A stretch of DNA of 64,000 bases from positions 17,324-81,323 of IMG/VR virus record IMGVR_UViG_3300044617_002446. One strand, given 5' to 3'. A program made the position numbers and the translations under genes. The notes beneath the pieces were generated by a model that did not search any database, was not told where the DNA came from, and worked only from the letters and a program-made list of their open reading frames with translations. The DNA comes from a virus. Each line of letters begins with the position of its first letter. The stretch's first letter is position 1. Positions 15,809 to 24,327 of the stretch are shown here, one piece after another.

Positions 15809-18406
15809 ATGTTTATAAAAGAATTCACAAAATTAAATCTTCCATTTCATGGTGTTATATGTCCAAAAATAAGTTTGGATAAAAAAGATCGCATAGAATA
15901 TGAAATTACCGAAGGAGCTACAAATCTTGAAATTTTGCAAGCACTTTGTAATAAAGGCTTTAAAAGCATGTTGCCGAAATGGAAAGATGAAGGCGCAGAT
16001 ATTCAGTCTTATAAAGATAGAGCAAAACTAGAAGTTGAAACATTAAATAAGTTGAATTTTGTTGATTATATACTTATTGTATGGGATGTTTTTAATTTTT
16101 GTAAGAAAAACGACATACCAACAGGATTAGGTAGAGGTAGCGCGGCCGGAAGTTTGGTTCTTTATCTGCTTGGTGTAACAGGCGTAGATCCGGTAAAGTA
16201 CGGTTTGTTTTTTCAAAGATTTGTTTCAGAGGCAAGGGCTAAGCAAAAAATAGTTGACGGTACGACATATTTAGATGGAAAAATGATTGCTGACATTGAT
16301 AGTGATATTTGCTATTATAGAAGAAAGGAAGTTATGAAGTATTTGGATGAAAAATACCCAGAAAGAACATCAAAAATGCTCACGGTTTCAACTCTTTCTG
16401 GAAAGGCTCTTATTAAAGACTGCGGAAAGATTATAGGTGAAAAAGAGGAGGTAGAAATGAATAAGATAACATCATTGTTTACTTCTAAATATGGAAAAGT
16501 TGCTGAACCCGAAGAAATGTATGAATCTAGTGAGGAATTTAAAAACTGGTGTGATGAAAACGCCTTAGTTTATTCGACTGCTTTAAAATTAAAAAACCTT
16601 ATTAGAAATAAGGGGGTTCACGCCTCTGGAATACTTGTAAGTCATGATAAACTTATAAAAACAACCCCAACAGAGCTTACAGCCGATAAAGAGATAGTTT
16701 CATCATTTACAATGGATTGGGCTACAAAAATAAATATTAAACTAGATCTACTGGGCTTGAAAAGCGTTTCTGTAATTCATGAAGTTTCAAAAATAACAGG
16801 AATAGATTATAAAAATGTTGACTTAGAAAACTATGAGAAAATATATGCTCATCTTCAAGACTTAAAGCACCCCAAGGGGTTATTTCAAATTGAGGCGGAT
16901 GTAAATTATAAAGTTTGCCAGAAAGTCAAACCAAAAAATCTAGATCAATTAAGCGCGGTTGTGGCACTAGCCAGACCAGGTGCGCTTGACTATGCTGATC
17001 AATATGCCACGTATGCCATTACAGGGGTAAAGCCGGAAATCGATCCAATTATAGAATCCGTGCTAGAAAAAACAGGAAATATTTGCTTATATCAAGAGCA
17101 AGTAATGTCTATGTTTAATAAAATTGGATTTTCACTAACAGATTCAGAAGAAATTAGACGCGCAATCGGTAAAAAACTTCCAGAAGAGGTAGCAAAATGG
17201 AAGCCTAAAATTTATCAACAATGTGAAAAACAAGAAATAAAAAAAGAAACAGCTGATCAGATCTGGAAAGTCTGTGAAGACAGCGCGAATTATCAATTTA
17301 ATTTATCTCACAGTATTTCATATGGTGCCATGTCTGCTCTCACTACTTATTTTAAGTTTAATCATCCAAAAGAATTTTTTCTAGCGTTATTAAAAATGGC
17401 TAAGAATGAACAAGATTCGTTAAATGAAATAAATATCATTTCACAAGAAATGAAACATTTTGGAATAACTTTACTGCCGCCAGATCTAGCAAAAAGTGGT
17501 GAAGATTTTGAAATTGAAGGAAATAATATCAGGTATGGTCTTTCTGCAATTAAGGGGATTAGCAAAAAGATTATAGAAAAGATGATAAACTTTCGAAATA
17601 GTTATTCTTCAAAAATTGATTTATTTATAGCTGCAAAACAAGCTAAAATATCAATTGGAGTTTTATCTGCACTTATTCAAGCCGGCGCATTGGAAAGTGT
17701 AAATAGCAAATCAAGAAGCCGCCTGGTATTAGAGGCACAAACATGGAATTTACTTAAAGATAAAGAAAAAATAATTGTAAAGCAATTAATTGATGAATGC
17801 AAGTATTCCGATATTTTGCTTTGCGTTAAAGCCATGTCTGAATCAATAAAAGACGAAAAAGGAAAACCCTTAATTAGAGAATCTAGATTTAAAACAATTA
17901 AAAAAGATTACGATAAGTTTAAAACTATTTACTTGTTAAATAGCCGCAACGAAGAGCTTGCGAATTTCTTTTACGAAAAACAACTTCTTGGCATGCCATA
18001 TAGCCAAAGTCTTTCTAAAATTTATTCTAAAAAGAATGAAAATATAAAACAAATTTATGACATAAACAATCTGGAAGACAAACAAGCAGGACTTTTTGTT
18101 GGAATAGTAAACGACATTTTAAAAAGAACATCGAAAAATGGAAACCCATATATTAAATATAGTATTGTAGATGAAAGCGATACAATAGATTGTTTTCTTT
18201 TTTCTTCTGCCAGGAGAGATAAGGTTGCTGAATGCAAAGAATTTAATGGAGGAAAACTTCCAGAAGAAGGGGATATTGTCGTAGTAAAAGGAACAAAAAA
18301 AGATGGTAAAGCTTGCTATATTGAAAAGCTAGGCATCCAAAGCGCAAAAATATATATGGCTTTAAGAGAAATAAAAGATATAGATTTAATTGAAGATGAT
18401 GCTTAA
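15809..18406 (+). CDS. DNA polymerase III alpha-like (family C) core without PHP domain
   Basis: The replicative polymerase. At 865 residues it lacks the N-terminal PHP domain, which is coded separately upstream. It begins at the palm/thumb with 'YKDRAKLEVETLNKLNFVDYILIVWD' in segments, then 'GLGRGSAAGSLV' (107-118), the catalytic 'ADIDSD' (161-166, Asp162 and Asp164), a third acidic strand 'INIKLDLLGLKSV', and 'VVALARPGALD'. 'GLFQIEA', 'QEQVMSMFNKIGFS' and 'NLSHSISYG' are further DnaE fingers signatures. A C-terminal OB-fold begins at 'GLFVGIVNDILKRTSKNG'. No DnaN-binding peptide was checked. The stop codon lies in a hairpin that leads into the next gene. Confidence 0.92.
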   Translation: MFIKEFTKLNLPFHGVICPKISLDKKDRIEYEITEGATNLEILQALCNKGFKSMLPKWKDEGADIQSYKDRAKLEVETLNKLNFVDYILIVWDVFNFCKKNDIPTGLGRGSAAGSLVLYLLGVTGVDPVKYGLFFQRFVSEARAKQKIVDGTTYLDGKMIADIDSDICYYRRKEVMKYLDEKYPERTSKMLTVSTLSGKALIKDCGKIIGEKEEVEMNKITSLFTSKYGKVAEPEEMYESSEEFKNWCDENALVYSTALKLKNLIRNKGVHASGILVSHDKLIKTTPTELTADKEIVSSFTMDWATKINIKLDLLGLKSVSVIHEVSKITGIDYKNVDLENYEKIYAHLQDLKHPKGLFQIEADVNYKVCQKVKPKNLDQLSAVVALARPGALDYADQYATYAITGVKPEIDPIIESVLEKTGNICLYQEQVMSMFNKIGFSLTDSEEIRRAIGKKLPEEVAKWKPKIYQQCEKQEIKKETADQIWKVCEDSANYQFNLSHSISYGAMSALTTYFKFNHPKEFFLALLKMAKNEQDSLNEINIISQEMKHFGITLLPPDLAKSGEDFEIEGNNIRYGLSAIKGISKKIIEKMINFRNSYSSKIDLFIAAKQAKISIGVLSALIQAGALESVNSKSRSRLVLEAQTWNLLKDKEKIIVKQLIDECKYSDILLCVKAMSESIKDEKGKPLIRESRFKTIKKDYDKFKTIYLLNSRNEELANFFYEKQLLGMPYSQSLSKIYSKKNENIKQIYDINNLEDKQAGLFVGIVNDILKRTSKNGNPYIKYSIVDESDTIDCFLFSSARRDKVAECKEFNGGKLPEEGDIVVVKGTKKDGKACYIEKLGIQSAKIYMALREIKDIDLIEDDA

Positions 18407-18428
18407 AAAATTATAATAATTTAAGCAT
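18399..18428 (+). promoter_or_regulatory. 9-bp hairpin between polymerase stop and next start codon
   Basis: Arms ATGCTTAAA (18399-18407) and TTTAAGCAT (18420-18428) pair perfectly around a 12-base AT loop. The left arm contains the polymerase stop codon. The right arm ends 1 base before the ATG at 18430. There is no T-run, so it is not a standard terminator. It could restrain translation of the downstream gene until ribosomes from the polymerase gene open it, or serve as an autoregulatory site. Confidence 0.5.
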
Positions 18429-18429
18429 T

Positions 18430-18915
18430 ATGAAACTAAACAACATTCAATTTTATAAACCTAATTCTTCTAATAAAGGCATAGCGGTTTCCTTGTCTTT
18501 TAACGAAAAAGACGGGGGAGTATATTTTTCTTTTATTAAGCAACATAGCTGGGACGCCGCAAAAAAAATAGGTTCTTTCAAAGGCAATACTGAAAATCCA
18601 AAAGCCAAAAAAAATATTAAATTTAATGACGTAGAGGTTTCTGGAATAATCAGGGCAATTGAAAAAGAAGATAAGTGGAGCGCTTATCATAAATTTAATA
18701 ACGATTCTGGCGTTTCAATTAGTTTTTCTCCATATATTAAAGAAAATGTAATGTCTGGCTACGGATTGAGAATAGTAGATTCAAAAGACAAAGAAAATGT
18801 ATTTTCTGTTGGCTTCACAAATGACGAAGCAGTAAAGTTAAGAGAATGGTTAAAAGAAAGCTTGAAAGAAGTTTTTAGATTAGAAAAAGAAGAAACAACA
18901 GAAAACAATAAATGA
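18430..18915 (+). CDS. Candidate single-stranded DNA-binding protein
   Basis: A 161-residue protein in the place where a phage ssDNA-binding protein is expected, directly after the polymerase. It is rich in beta strands with aromatic and basic residues ('GIAVSLSFNEKDGGVYFSFIKQHSWDAAKK', in two strands and a helix), 'FNDVEVSGIIRAIEK' and a C-terminal helix, then an acidic tail (EKEETTENNK) like those of SSB and gp32. The layout recalls PC4/whirly-type transcription or ssDNA-binding folds more than the OB-fold. This is inference from shape and position. It overlaps the next gene by 4 bases. Confidence 0.5.
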   Translation: MKLNNIQFYKPNSSNKGIAVSLSFNEKDGGVYFSFIKQHSWDAAKKIGSFKGNTENPKAKKNIKFNDVEVSGIIRAIEKEDKWSAYHKFNNDSGVSISFSPYIKENVMSGYGLRIVDSKDKENVFSVGFTNDEAVKLREWLKESLKEVFRLEKEETTENNK

Positions 18916-20933
18916 GAAAAAAAAGAGTATTATTTCATTCTGATTTTGCTTTAGCTAAAACAGGTTTTGGCAGAGCAATGAAAGCATTATTATCAGAATT
19001 ATATAAAACCAATAAATATGAAATACATCATGTATGCTGTGGCGTTCATGAAGGCGCAAAAGAATTAGAATTCACGCCTTGGAAAAGCTATGGTTCGGTT
19101 CCCTCTGATCAATTTAAATTAAATGAAATTCAAAAAGATCCAGCCCTATCTAGAACATTAGGCTATGGTTCTGCCACGATAGACCAACATGTTTTAAATA
19201 TAAAACCAGACGTTTACATTGGAACGCAAGATTTTTGGGGGTTAGATTACAACATAGATAAAAACTGGTTCAAAAAAATAACAAGCTGCCTTTGGATAAC
19301 GCTTGATTCTTTACCATTATTACCCCCAGCTGTTAAAAGAGCAAATGATATTCCTAACTATTGGGTTTGGAGTAATTTTGCTGAAAAAGAAATGAAAAGG
19401 CTCGGTCACAATCAAGTCGAAACAATACATGGACCGATCAATGATGAAAAGTTTTTTAGACTTAGCGATGAAAAACGAAAAGAATTAAGATTAAAAAATA
19501 ATCTTCCTGAAGACGCTGTAATAATCGGGTTCGTTTTCAGAAATCAATTAAGAAAGCTTGTGCCCAATTTAATGGAGGGTTATAAACTTTGGAAAGATGC
19601 ACATCCAGAACTTAAAAACACGTATTTACTTTTGCATACAAATTTTTCAGAAGGATGGAATATAAAAGCGCAAGCAGATCAACATGGCGTTGACACAAAA
19701 GAAATATTAACTACATATATATGTAGGTCATGTCAAGAATATGAGGTAAAAACATTTGACGATAGGCAGGAAAAGTTTCAAAAAAATCAAAATGGAGAGT
19801 TTTTGCTTGATAAAAATGGTAAAAAAATTGAAGTTGAACTTGACGCTCAAAATAAAAATTGTAATCATTGTAGGACAGCAGGCTCTCAAATTACCACAGG
19901 TGTTGGATTTGGGGTTTCAGAAGAGCAGTTAAACGAGGTTTATAATTTAATGGATGTATATGTCCATCCATTTACTAGCGGCGGACAAGAAATACCAATA
20001 CAAGAAGCTAAACTAACCGAACTTATCACTCTTGTTACAAACTATTCGTGTGGAGAGGAATGTTGCGAGCCAGACGCCTGCTCTCTTCCCCTTGAATGGG
20101 CAAAATATCTTGAACATGGAACGGAATTTATAAAAGCATCTACCTATCCTTGGTCAATTAAAGACCAACTAGATAAATTTCTTTCTATGACAAATGAAGA
20201 AAGAAGAGAAATGGGTAAAAAAGCTAGGCAATGGACTATTAAAAACTTTTCTGCAAAAAACGTCTCTCAAAAAATAGAAAAATTTTTAGATTCTGCACCA
20301 CTGTTAAATGAAAACAACAATGCTTTTTTTGAATCAAAAGAGATAAAAAGTCCTAATCCAAATGCTAAAATAGATGGCGATCTATTAGATAAAGAATGGG
20401 TTAAATCTCTTTATAAAGAAATACTTGATCGCGAGGTTGATGAAGCAGACGAAGGCTTTAGATATTGGATGAACGAACTTGGTAAAAATACCGAAAGACC
20501 AAATATAGAAAACTATTTCCGAAAAGTTGCAGCAGAAGAAAAAGGTAAAGATACCTCTTCTAAATTTGAAGACTTACTGGACAAGGATGATAAAAACAAA
20601 AGAGCGCTTATAGTTATGCCAGAAAGCTTGGGTGATGTATTAATGCTTACGAGTTTGTTTGAATCGTTTAAACACCAGTATCCTGATTATAATTTATATA
20701 TTTCTACAAAACCAGAAAATTTTTCTGTACTCGATGGAAATCCATTTGTGCATAAAGTCATACCATACTTCCCTCAAATGGATAATTTAATGTGGCTTGA
20801 AGGTCATGGCGAACATGAAGGATACTTTGAAATGGCTTTTTTGCCGCATCTTGGCACCCAAAGAATGTTAAACTATCTACACAACGGAAAAGATAAAATC
20901 GCTTTTGAGATTAAGAATTTTAAAAATGATTAA
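18912..20933 (+). CDS. Multidomain glycosyltransferase: GT4 with Cys4 insert, DUF4214, GT9 N-terminal half
   Basis: The 673 residues contain three units. Residues 1 to about 465 are a GT-B glycosyltransferase of family 4 type, with 'FHSDFALAKTGFGRAMKALL' in the first helix, 'IGFVFRNQLRKLVPNLMEG' in the donor domain and the 'PFTSGGQEIPIQEA' E-x7-E-like site. A C-x2-C...C-x2-C pair ('CRSC', 'CNHC') is inserted before the last motif. Residues about 485-545 resemble a DUF4214 domain ('LYKEILDREVDEADEGFRYWMNEL'). Residues 563-673 are the N-terminal half of a GT9 enzyme ('IVMPESLGDVLMLTSLF'), which stops before the donor-binding half. The missing half appears in the gene at 21311. Target sugar and acceptor are unknown. 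Confidence 0.78.
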   Translation: MRKKRVLFHSDFALAKTGFGRAMKALLSELYKTNKYEIHHVCCGVHEGAKELEFTPWKSYGSVPSDQFKLNEIQKDPALSRTLGYGSATIDQHVLNIKPDVYIGTQDFWGLDYNIDKNWFKKITSCLWITLDSLPLLPPAVKRANDIPNYWVWSNFAEKEMKRLGHNQVETIHGPINDEKFFRLSDEKRKELRLKNNLPEDAVIIGFVFRNQLRKLVPNLMEGYKLWKDAHPELKNTYLLLHTNFSEGWNIKAQADQHGVDTKEILTTYICRSCQEYEVKTFDDRQEKFQKNQNGEFLLDKNGKKIEVELDAQNKNCNHCRTAGSQITTGVGFGVSEEQLNEVYNLMDVYVHPFTSGGQEIPIQEAKLTELITLVTNYSCGEECCEPDACSLPLEWAKYLEHGTEFIKASTYPWSIKDQLDKFLSMTNEERREMGKKARQWTIKNFSAKNVSQKIEKFLDSAPLLNENNNAFFESKEIKSPNPNAKIDGDLLDKEWVKSLYKEILDREVDEADEGFRYWMNELGKNTERPNIENYFRKVAAEEKGKDTSSKFEDLLDKDDKNKRALIVMPESLGDVLMLTSLFESFKHQYPDYNLYISTKPENFSVLDGNPFVHKVIPYFPQMDNLMWLEGHGEHEGYFEMAFLPHLGTQRMLNYLHNGKDKIAFEIKNFKND

Positions 20934-21303
20934 TATACAAACAGAAGTATCGGCTGGAGAGCTTCTAGATAAAATATCTATTCTTGAAATAAAGCAAGAA
21001 AAAATAAATGATTTTAAAAAACTTCAAGAAATACAAAAAGAGCTTTTCATTTTAAGAAAAACATCTCTTCTTTTAGAAGGCTCAGATACCTGGATTAAAA
21101 AAATTAAAGAAGTAAATAGCAGGCTTTGGAAAATAGAAGATGATATTCGCGACAAAGAAAGAAAAAAAGAATTCGATCAAGAGTTTATTGAAATGGCAAG
21201 ATCTGTTTATTTCACAAACGATCAAAGGTTTAATATAAAAAACGAAATAAATATATATTATAAATCAAATATATTAGAACAAAAAAATCACGAAAAATAC
21301 TAA
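20926..21303 (+). CDS. DUF6165 family protein
   Basis: The product of about 125 residues matches DUF6165: 'EVSAGELLDKISILEIKQEKI' in segments at the N-terminus, then heptad-like helices and 'MARSVYFTNDQRFNIKNEIN'. These small proteins are found among glycosyltransferase genes and may act with them; biochemistry is unknown to me. I choose the ATG at 20926, which overlaps the upstream stop by 8 bases; an earlier in-frame ATG at 20905 lies deeper inside the glycosyltransferase gene. It separates the two apparent halves of a GT9 enzyme. Confidence 0.82.
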   Translation: MINIQTEVSAGELLDKISILEIKQEKINDFKKLQEIQKELFILRKTSLLLEGSDTWIKKIKEVNSRLWKIEDDIRDKERKKEFDQEFIEMARSVYFTNDQRFNIKNEINIYYKSNILEQKNHEKY

Positions 21304-21310
21304 TTTAAAT

Positions 21311-22540
21311 ATGCATATATTAGAACAATATTCATTAAACTGCGGGCTAAAAATAGGAAAACCTTTTATATATAAAAAATTTTATCCTCTGCCTTTTGAT
21401 AAATATATAACATTTAATCCTTTTGGTAAATTTAACTCTAGGAAATATTCTTACTGGCAGGATGTAGTAGACATTCTTCACCCTGTATTATCTGATCATA
21501 ATATTAAAATTATCCAACTTGGTGGAAAAGATGAACCAAATTATACGGGCTGCTATAATGCAGCAGGTATTACTAATTTGAACCAATCCGCATATATAAT
21601 TAGCAATAGTCTTTTGCATTTTGGCGTAGATAGTTTTCCCGTTCACGCAGCTTCAGCTTTTGATAAAAAAATAGTTGCACTTTACTGCAACATGTATGCA
21701 TCTCAATCGAAACCATATTGGTCAAAAGAGGAAGACGTATCATTAATACAGGCGGATTTAAAAGGAAAAAAACCTTCATATGCACCAGAAGAAAATCCAA
21801 AAACAATTGACTCAATAAAGCCAGAACTTATAGCAAATGAAATACTTAAAAAGCTTGAAATAAAAAATAAAGTAGAACAAAACTCGATTTTTTTTGGAGA
21901 AAATTACCCGAATCTAGAACTAGACTTTATTCCAGATTCAAGTATTCTTATAGATAAAGGAATTAATCAAACATTAAACGTTAGGTTTGATTTATTAGAC
22001 AAGCCAGCTTCAGATGAACAAATAAATATCGCCGTAGTTAACATACAAAAAAGAAAATGCAGGATTTATTTATCTGATATAATACCAGTAGATTTTTTAA
22101 AACATCCAGAACTTAGAAAAAATACAGAGAGTATTATTTTTAAAATAAAAGACTATTCAGTCGAAACAAAAAAGTTTATTTCCAAATTGAAATCCATAGG
22201 GGGTAATATTAAATATATTGCGTGCAGCAAAACATTCAATACCGAAGAAAAATTTTCATTATTAAAACTTGAAATGTTGGATTATTGTCTTGTAGAAAAA
22301 GAGCAATTAAAACCAATTGAAAACGAAATCAAAAAACAAATTTTGAAAAATAAAAATTCATTGACTTTTTATAAAAGTTGTAGGATAATATACTCAAAAG
22401 GTGAAAGCTTTATTAGTGAAGCCGCCCTAAAAGAGAAAAAATCAACTACATCATTCGTACAAAAAATCAAAGACATTAAAAACATAGATCTACTTCTTGA
22501 AAAAGATCATAGTAATATTTATATTTTTAATAAAAAATAA
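21311..22540 (+). CDS. GT9 C-terminal half plus unassigned domain
   Basis: Residues about 1-180 read as the donor-binding half of a heptosyltransferase: 'KYITFNPFGKFNSRKYSYWQ' in parts, 'IKIIQLGGKDE', 'AYIISNSLLHFGVDSFPVHAASAFDKKIVALY' (D-S/T-x-P-x-H-A-A site), ending at a helix near 180. This continues where the upstream 18912 gene stops. Residues 190-409 are a separate alpha/beta domain ('PNLELDFIPDSSI', 'NIAVVNIQKRKCRIYLSD', 'IIFKIKDYSVETKKFISKLKSIGGNIKYIACS' in parts) that I cannot assign. The two genes probably make a functional pair with the DUF6165 protein between them. Confidence 0.72.
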   Translation: MHILEQYSLNCGLKIGKPFIYKKFYPLPFDKYITFNPFGKFNSRKYSYWQDVVDILHPVLSDHNIKIIQLGGKDEPNYTGCYNAAGITNLNQSAYIISNSLLHFGVDSFPVHAASAFDKKIVALYCNMYASQSKPYWSKEEDVSLIQADLKGKKPSYAPEENPKTIDSIKPELIANEILKKLEIKNKVEQNSIFFGENYPNLELDFIPDSSILIDKGINQTLNVRFDLLDKPASDEQINIAVVNIQKRKCRIYLSDIIPVDFLKHPELRKNTESIIFKIKDYSVETKKFISKLKSIGGNIKYIACSKTFNTEEKFSLLKLEMLDYCLVEKEQLKPIENEIKKQILKNKNSLTFYKSCRIIYSKGESFISEAALKEKKSTTSFVQKIKDIKNIDLLLEKDHSNIYIFNKK

Positions 22541-22541
22541 A

Positions 22542-23330
22542 ATGGAACAAGAACAACAAAATCAACAGATCGCAAAAAAATCAAACAAGAAAAACTCAAG
22601 TGAGGCAGATTTAAAATTTAAAAGAGATCAAAATGGGCTTATATGTGGTGTAACTTATCAGTTTAATGACAACGGCACAATAAACTGGAGATCAATGATC
22701 CAAAAAGAACACTTGGTTCCAAATAGAGATCTTTTTAAAAATCAAGATTCAAAAGAAATAGACGTGTCTACCCTGCCAGACAATCAGCTTTTAATACTAT
22801 TGGCTGGAATCAAAGATTTGGCTCAAATTAGGGGCTATGAAAGTGTTGAGTATAAAGTTATACAAGCTGGTCCGCAGTATGTTGCGGTAAAATGTACCAT
22901 TAAATGGCTTCCAAATTATGAAACAAGTATGCAATCCGTATCATTTTCTTCTTTAGCTGATGCGCACTTGGATAACACGAAAAGTTTCGCCAAAGATTTT
23001 TTAATGGCTATTGCTGAAAATAGAGCGTTTGTTAGAGCAGTTAGAAATTTTTTAAGAATTAATATTGTAGGAAGTGATGAAATGGGCGATTCAACCAAAA
23101 GCACTCCACCGATAGAATCTAATGACGCTCCCCCTATTTCAGCAACACATCCATCCAATGTTCTTTCCGATTTAATGAAAAAAGCAAATATCTCTTTCGA
23201 TAAAATCAAAGAGACGATGAATAAAGAAGGCATACAGGAATCAGAAGCCTGGAATTCTATAAATGATATTCCGAATAAAATAATTTTCTCTTTAATTCAA
23301 AGATTAAAGAAAAAAATTAATACGAATTAA
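22542..23330 (+). CDS. Candidate ssDNA-annealing (Rad52/ERF-type) protein
   Basis: The 262-residue product from the ATG at 22542, 1 base after the previous stop. 'PDNQLLILLAGIKDLAQIRGY' (about 85-105) precedes a beta-rich part, and 'AKDFLMAIAENRAFVRAVRNFLRINIVGSDEMG' (split) ends the N-terminal domain. The 'AENRAFVRAVRN' helix recalls the A-E-x-R-A/RA-x-RN pattern of phage recombination-annealing proteins. The C-terminal 60 residues form a separate helical unit after a Pro/Ser linker. The annealing role is inference only. Its 3' end overlaps the convergent minus-strand gene by 14 bases and closes the plus-strand block. Confidence 0.45.
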   Translation: MEQEQQNQQIAKKSNKKNSSEADLKFKRDQNGLICGVTYQFNDNGTINWRSMIQKEHLVPNRDLFKNQDSKEIDVSTLPDNQLLILLAGIKDLAQIRGYESVEYKVIQAGPQYVAVKCTIKWLPNYETSMQSVSFSSLADAHLDNTKSFAKDFLMAIAENRAFVRAVRNFLRINIVGSDEMGDSTKSTPPIESNDAPPISATHPSNVLSDLMKKANISFDKIKETMNKEGIQESEAWNSINDIPNKIIFSLIQRLKKKINTN

Positions 23331-24324
23331 GAATCTCATCTTTCACACCGACGCCCTGCCTCAAACAATTTTGACAGCTGCCGGCTTCCGATAGTTTAAC
23401 TTCATCTGATCCATCATAATAAAATCTAGAGCAACATTCTCTGTCTTGCTCTTGTTTTGGTATGGAAATACTGCCAAAAACTTGCGGTCCTAAAATTCCT
23501 GCAAATCCTGTTTGACCAATGATCATACTTAATGGAAAAAAAATTGGTATAACAGAACCTTCAAAAGTTACATAAGCCATAAAACTTGATCCTGTTCCAA
23601 ATCCCGTATAATTATACGTAGTTTTAAAACCATATTGATTTTGCACTTGTGAAGTATATCCTATAAAAGAAGTTCCGTATGGCGTCATAACCATAACTCT
23701 CGGCCAATATAGTCTTCTAAATGTAATTATAGAAGAAAAATCTATTATTACACTCACTCCGTCATTATTTCCAACATGAAAAGGACCAGCAGCCGGCAAA
23801 ACTCCTTCTGTTACTCCTATTGGTATATCGTCTGTCACTAAAGAAGAATTGGAAGGCTTTCTTTTATTTGATCTAGTATGTAAAACTTTTTCTGCTATTG
23901 GAGAGTTTGGCGCCTGTGCTAAATTTAAATTATCCAAATCAGCGCCATCCGCTTTATTGTTATCTTTTATTCTGTTTCTTATTCTTGATGTAAAACCTAT
24001 CCGTGTTATTCCATTACCCTGGAAAGGTTTCGACAATGAAAGTTCACCAGCCGCAACTCCAACCAACCCTCCGCCCGCACTTCCAGCTGCACCACCGCCC
24101 ATTAAAAAGTCTGAAACCTGATCTCTTGGAGGCATATAACCAGCAACGGCAAATCTAAAATATCTAACTCTCCAATATAAAAAGTGCATACGTTCAAAGG
24201 TAAATCCAACAGGTCTGTCACTACCGTTTCCTACAACAAATTTTCTTTCAGGTAGATCATCTGGATTTACAGGAATTTCTCCTAAATAATTTATATAAAT
24301 TGGAGATTTTAATTTTTCTTCCAT
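23317..24324 (-). CDS. Virion-associated hypothetical protein, 335 aa
   Basis: The last gene of the minus-strand structural block. A glycine-rich stretch 'MGGGAAGSAGGGLVG' lies near residue 75-90 and the rest looks beta-rich. Four cysteines near the C-terminus ('ECCSRF', 'SCQNCLRQG') form a CC...C-x2-C cluster that may bind a metal or form disulfides. I recognise no family. It follows the 225-residue gene by 3 bases, and its position after the giant fibre genes suggests a tail-tip or fibre-associated protein. Confidence 0.7.
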   Translation of the reverse strand: MEEKLKSPIYINYLGEIPVNPDDLPERKFVVGNGSDRPVGFTFERMHFLYWRVRYFRFAVAGYMPPRDQVSDFLMGGGAAGSAGGGLVGVAAGELSLSKPFQGNGITRIGFTSRIRNRIKDNNKADGADLDNLNLAQAPNSPIAEKVLHTRSNKRKPSNSSLVTDDIPIGVTEGVLPAAGPFHVGNNDGVSVIIDFSSIITFRRLYWPRVMVMTPYGTSFIGYTSQVQNQYGFKTTYNYTGFGTGSSFMAYVTFEGSVIPIFFPLSMIIGQTGFAGILGPQVFGSISIPKQEQDRECCSRFYYDGSDEVKLSEAGSCQNCLRQGVGVKDEILNSY

Positions 24325-24327
24325 ATT

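Noticed and set aside
22361-22391. TTGACT with TAATAT 19 bases further on the plus strand, before the annealing-protein candidate
   Set aside because: The spacer is too long, and the site lies about 150 bases inside the upstream coding region, unlike the three consistent promoters at 8648, 10909 and 14359.
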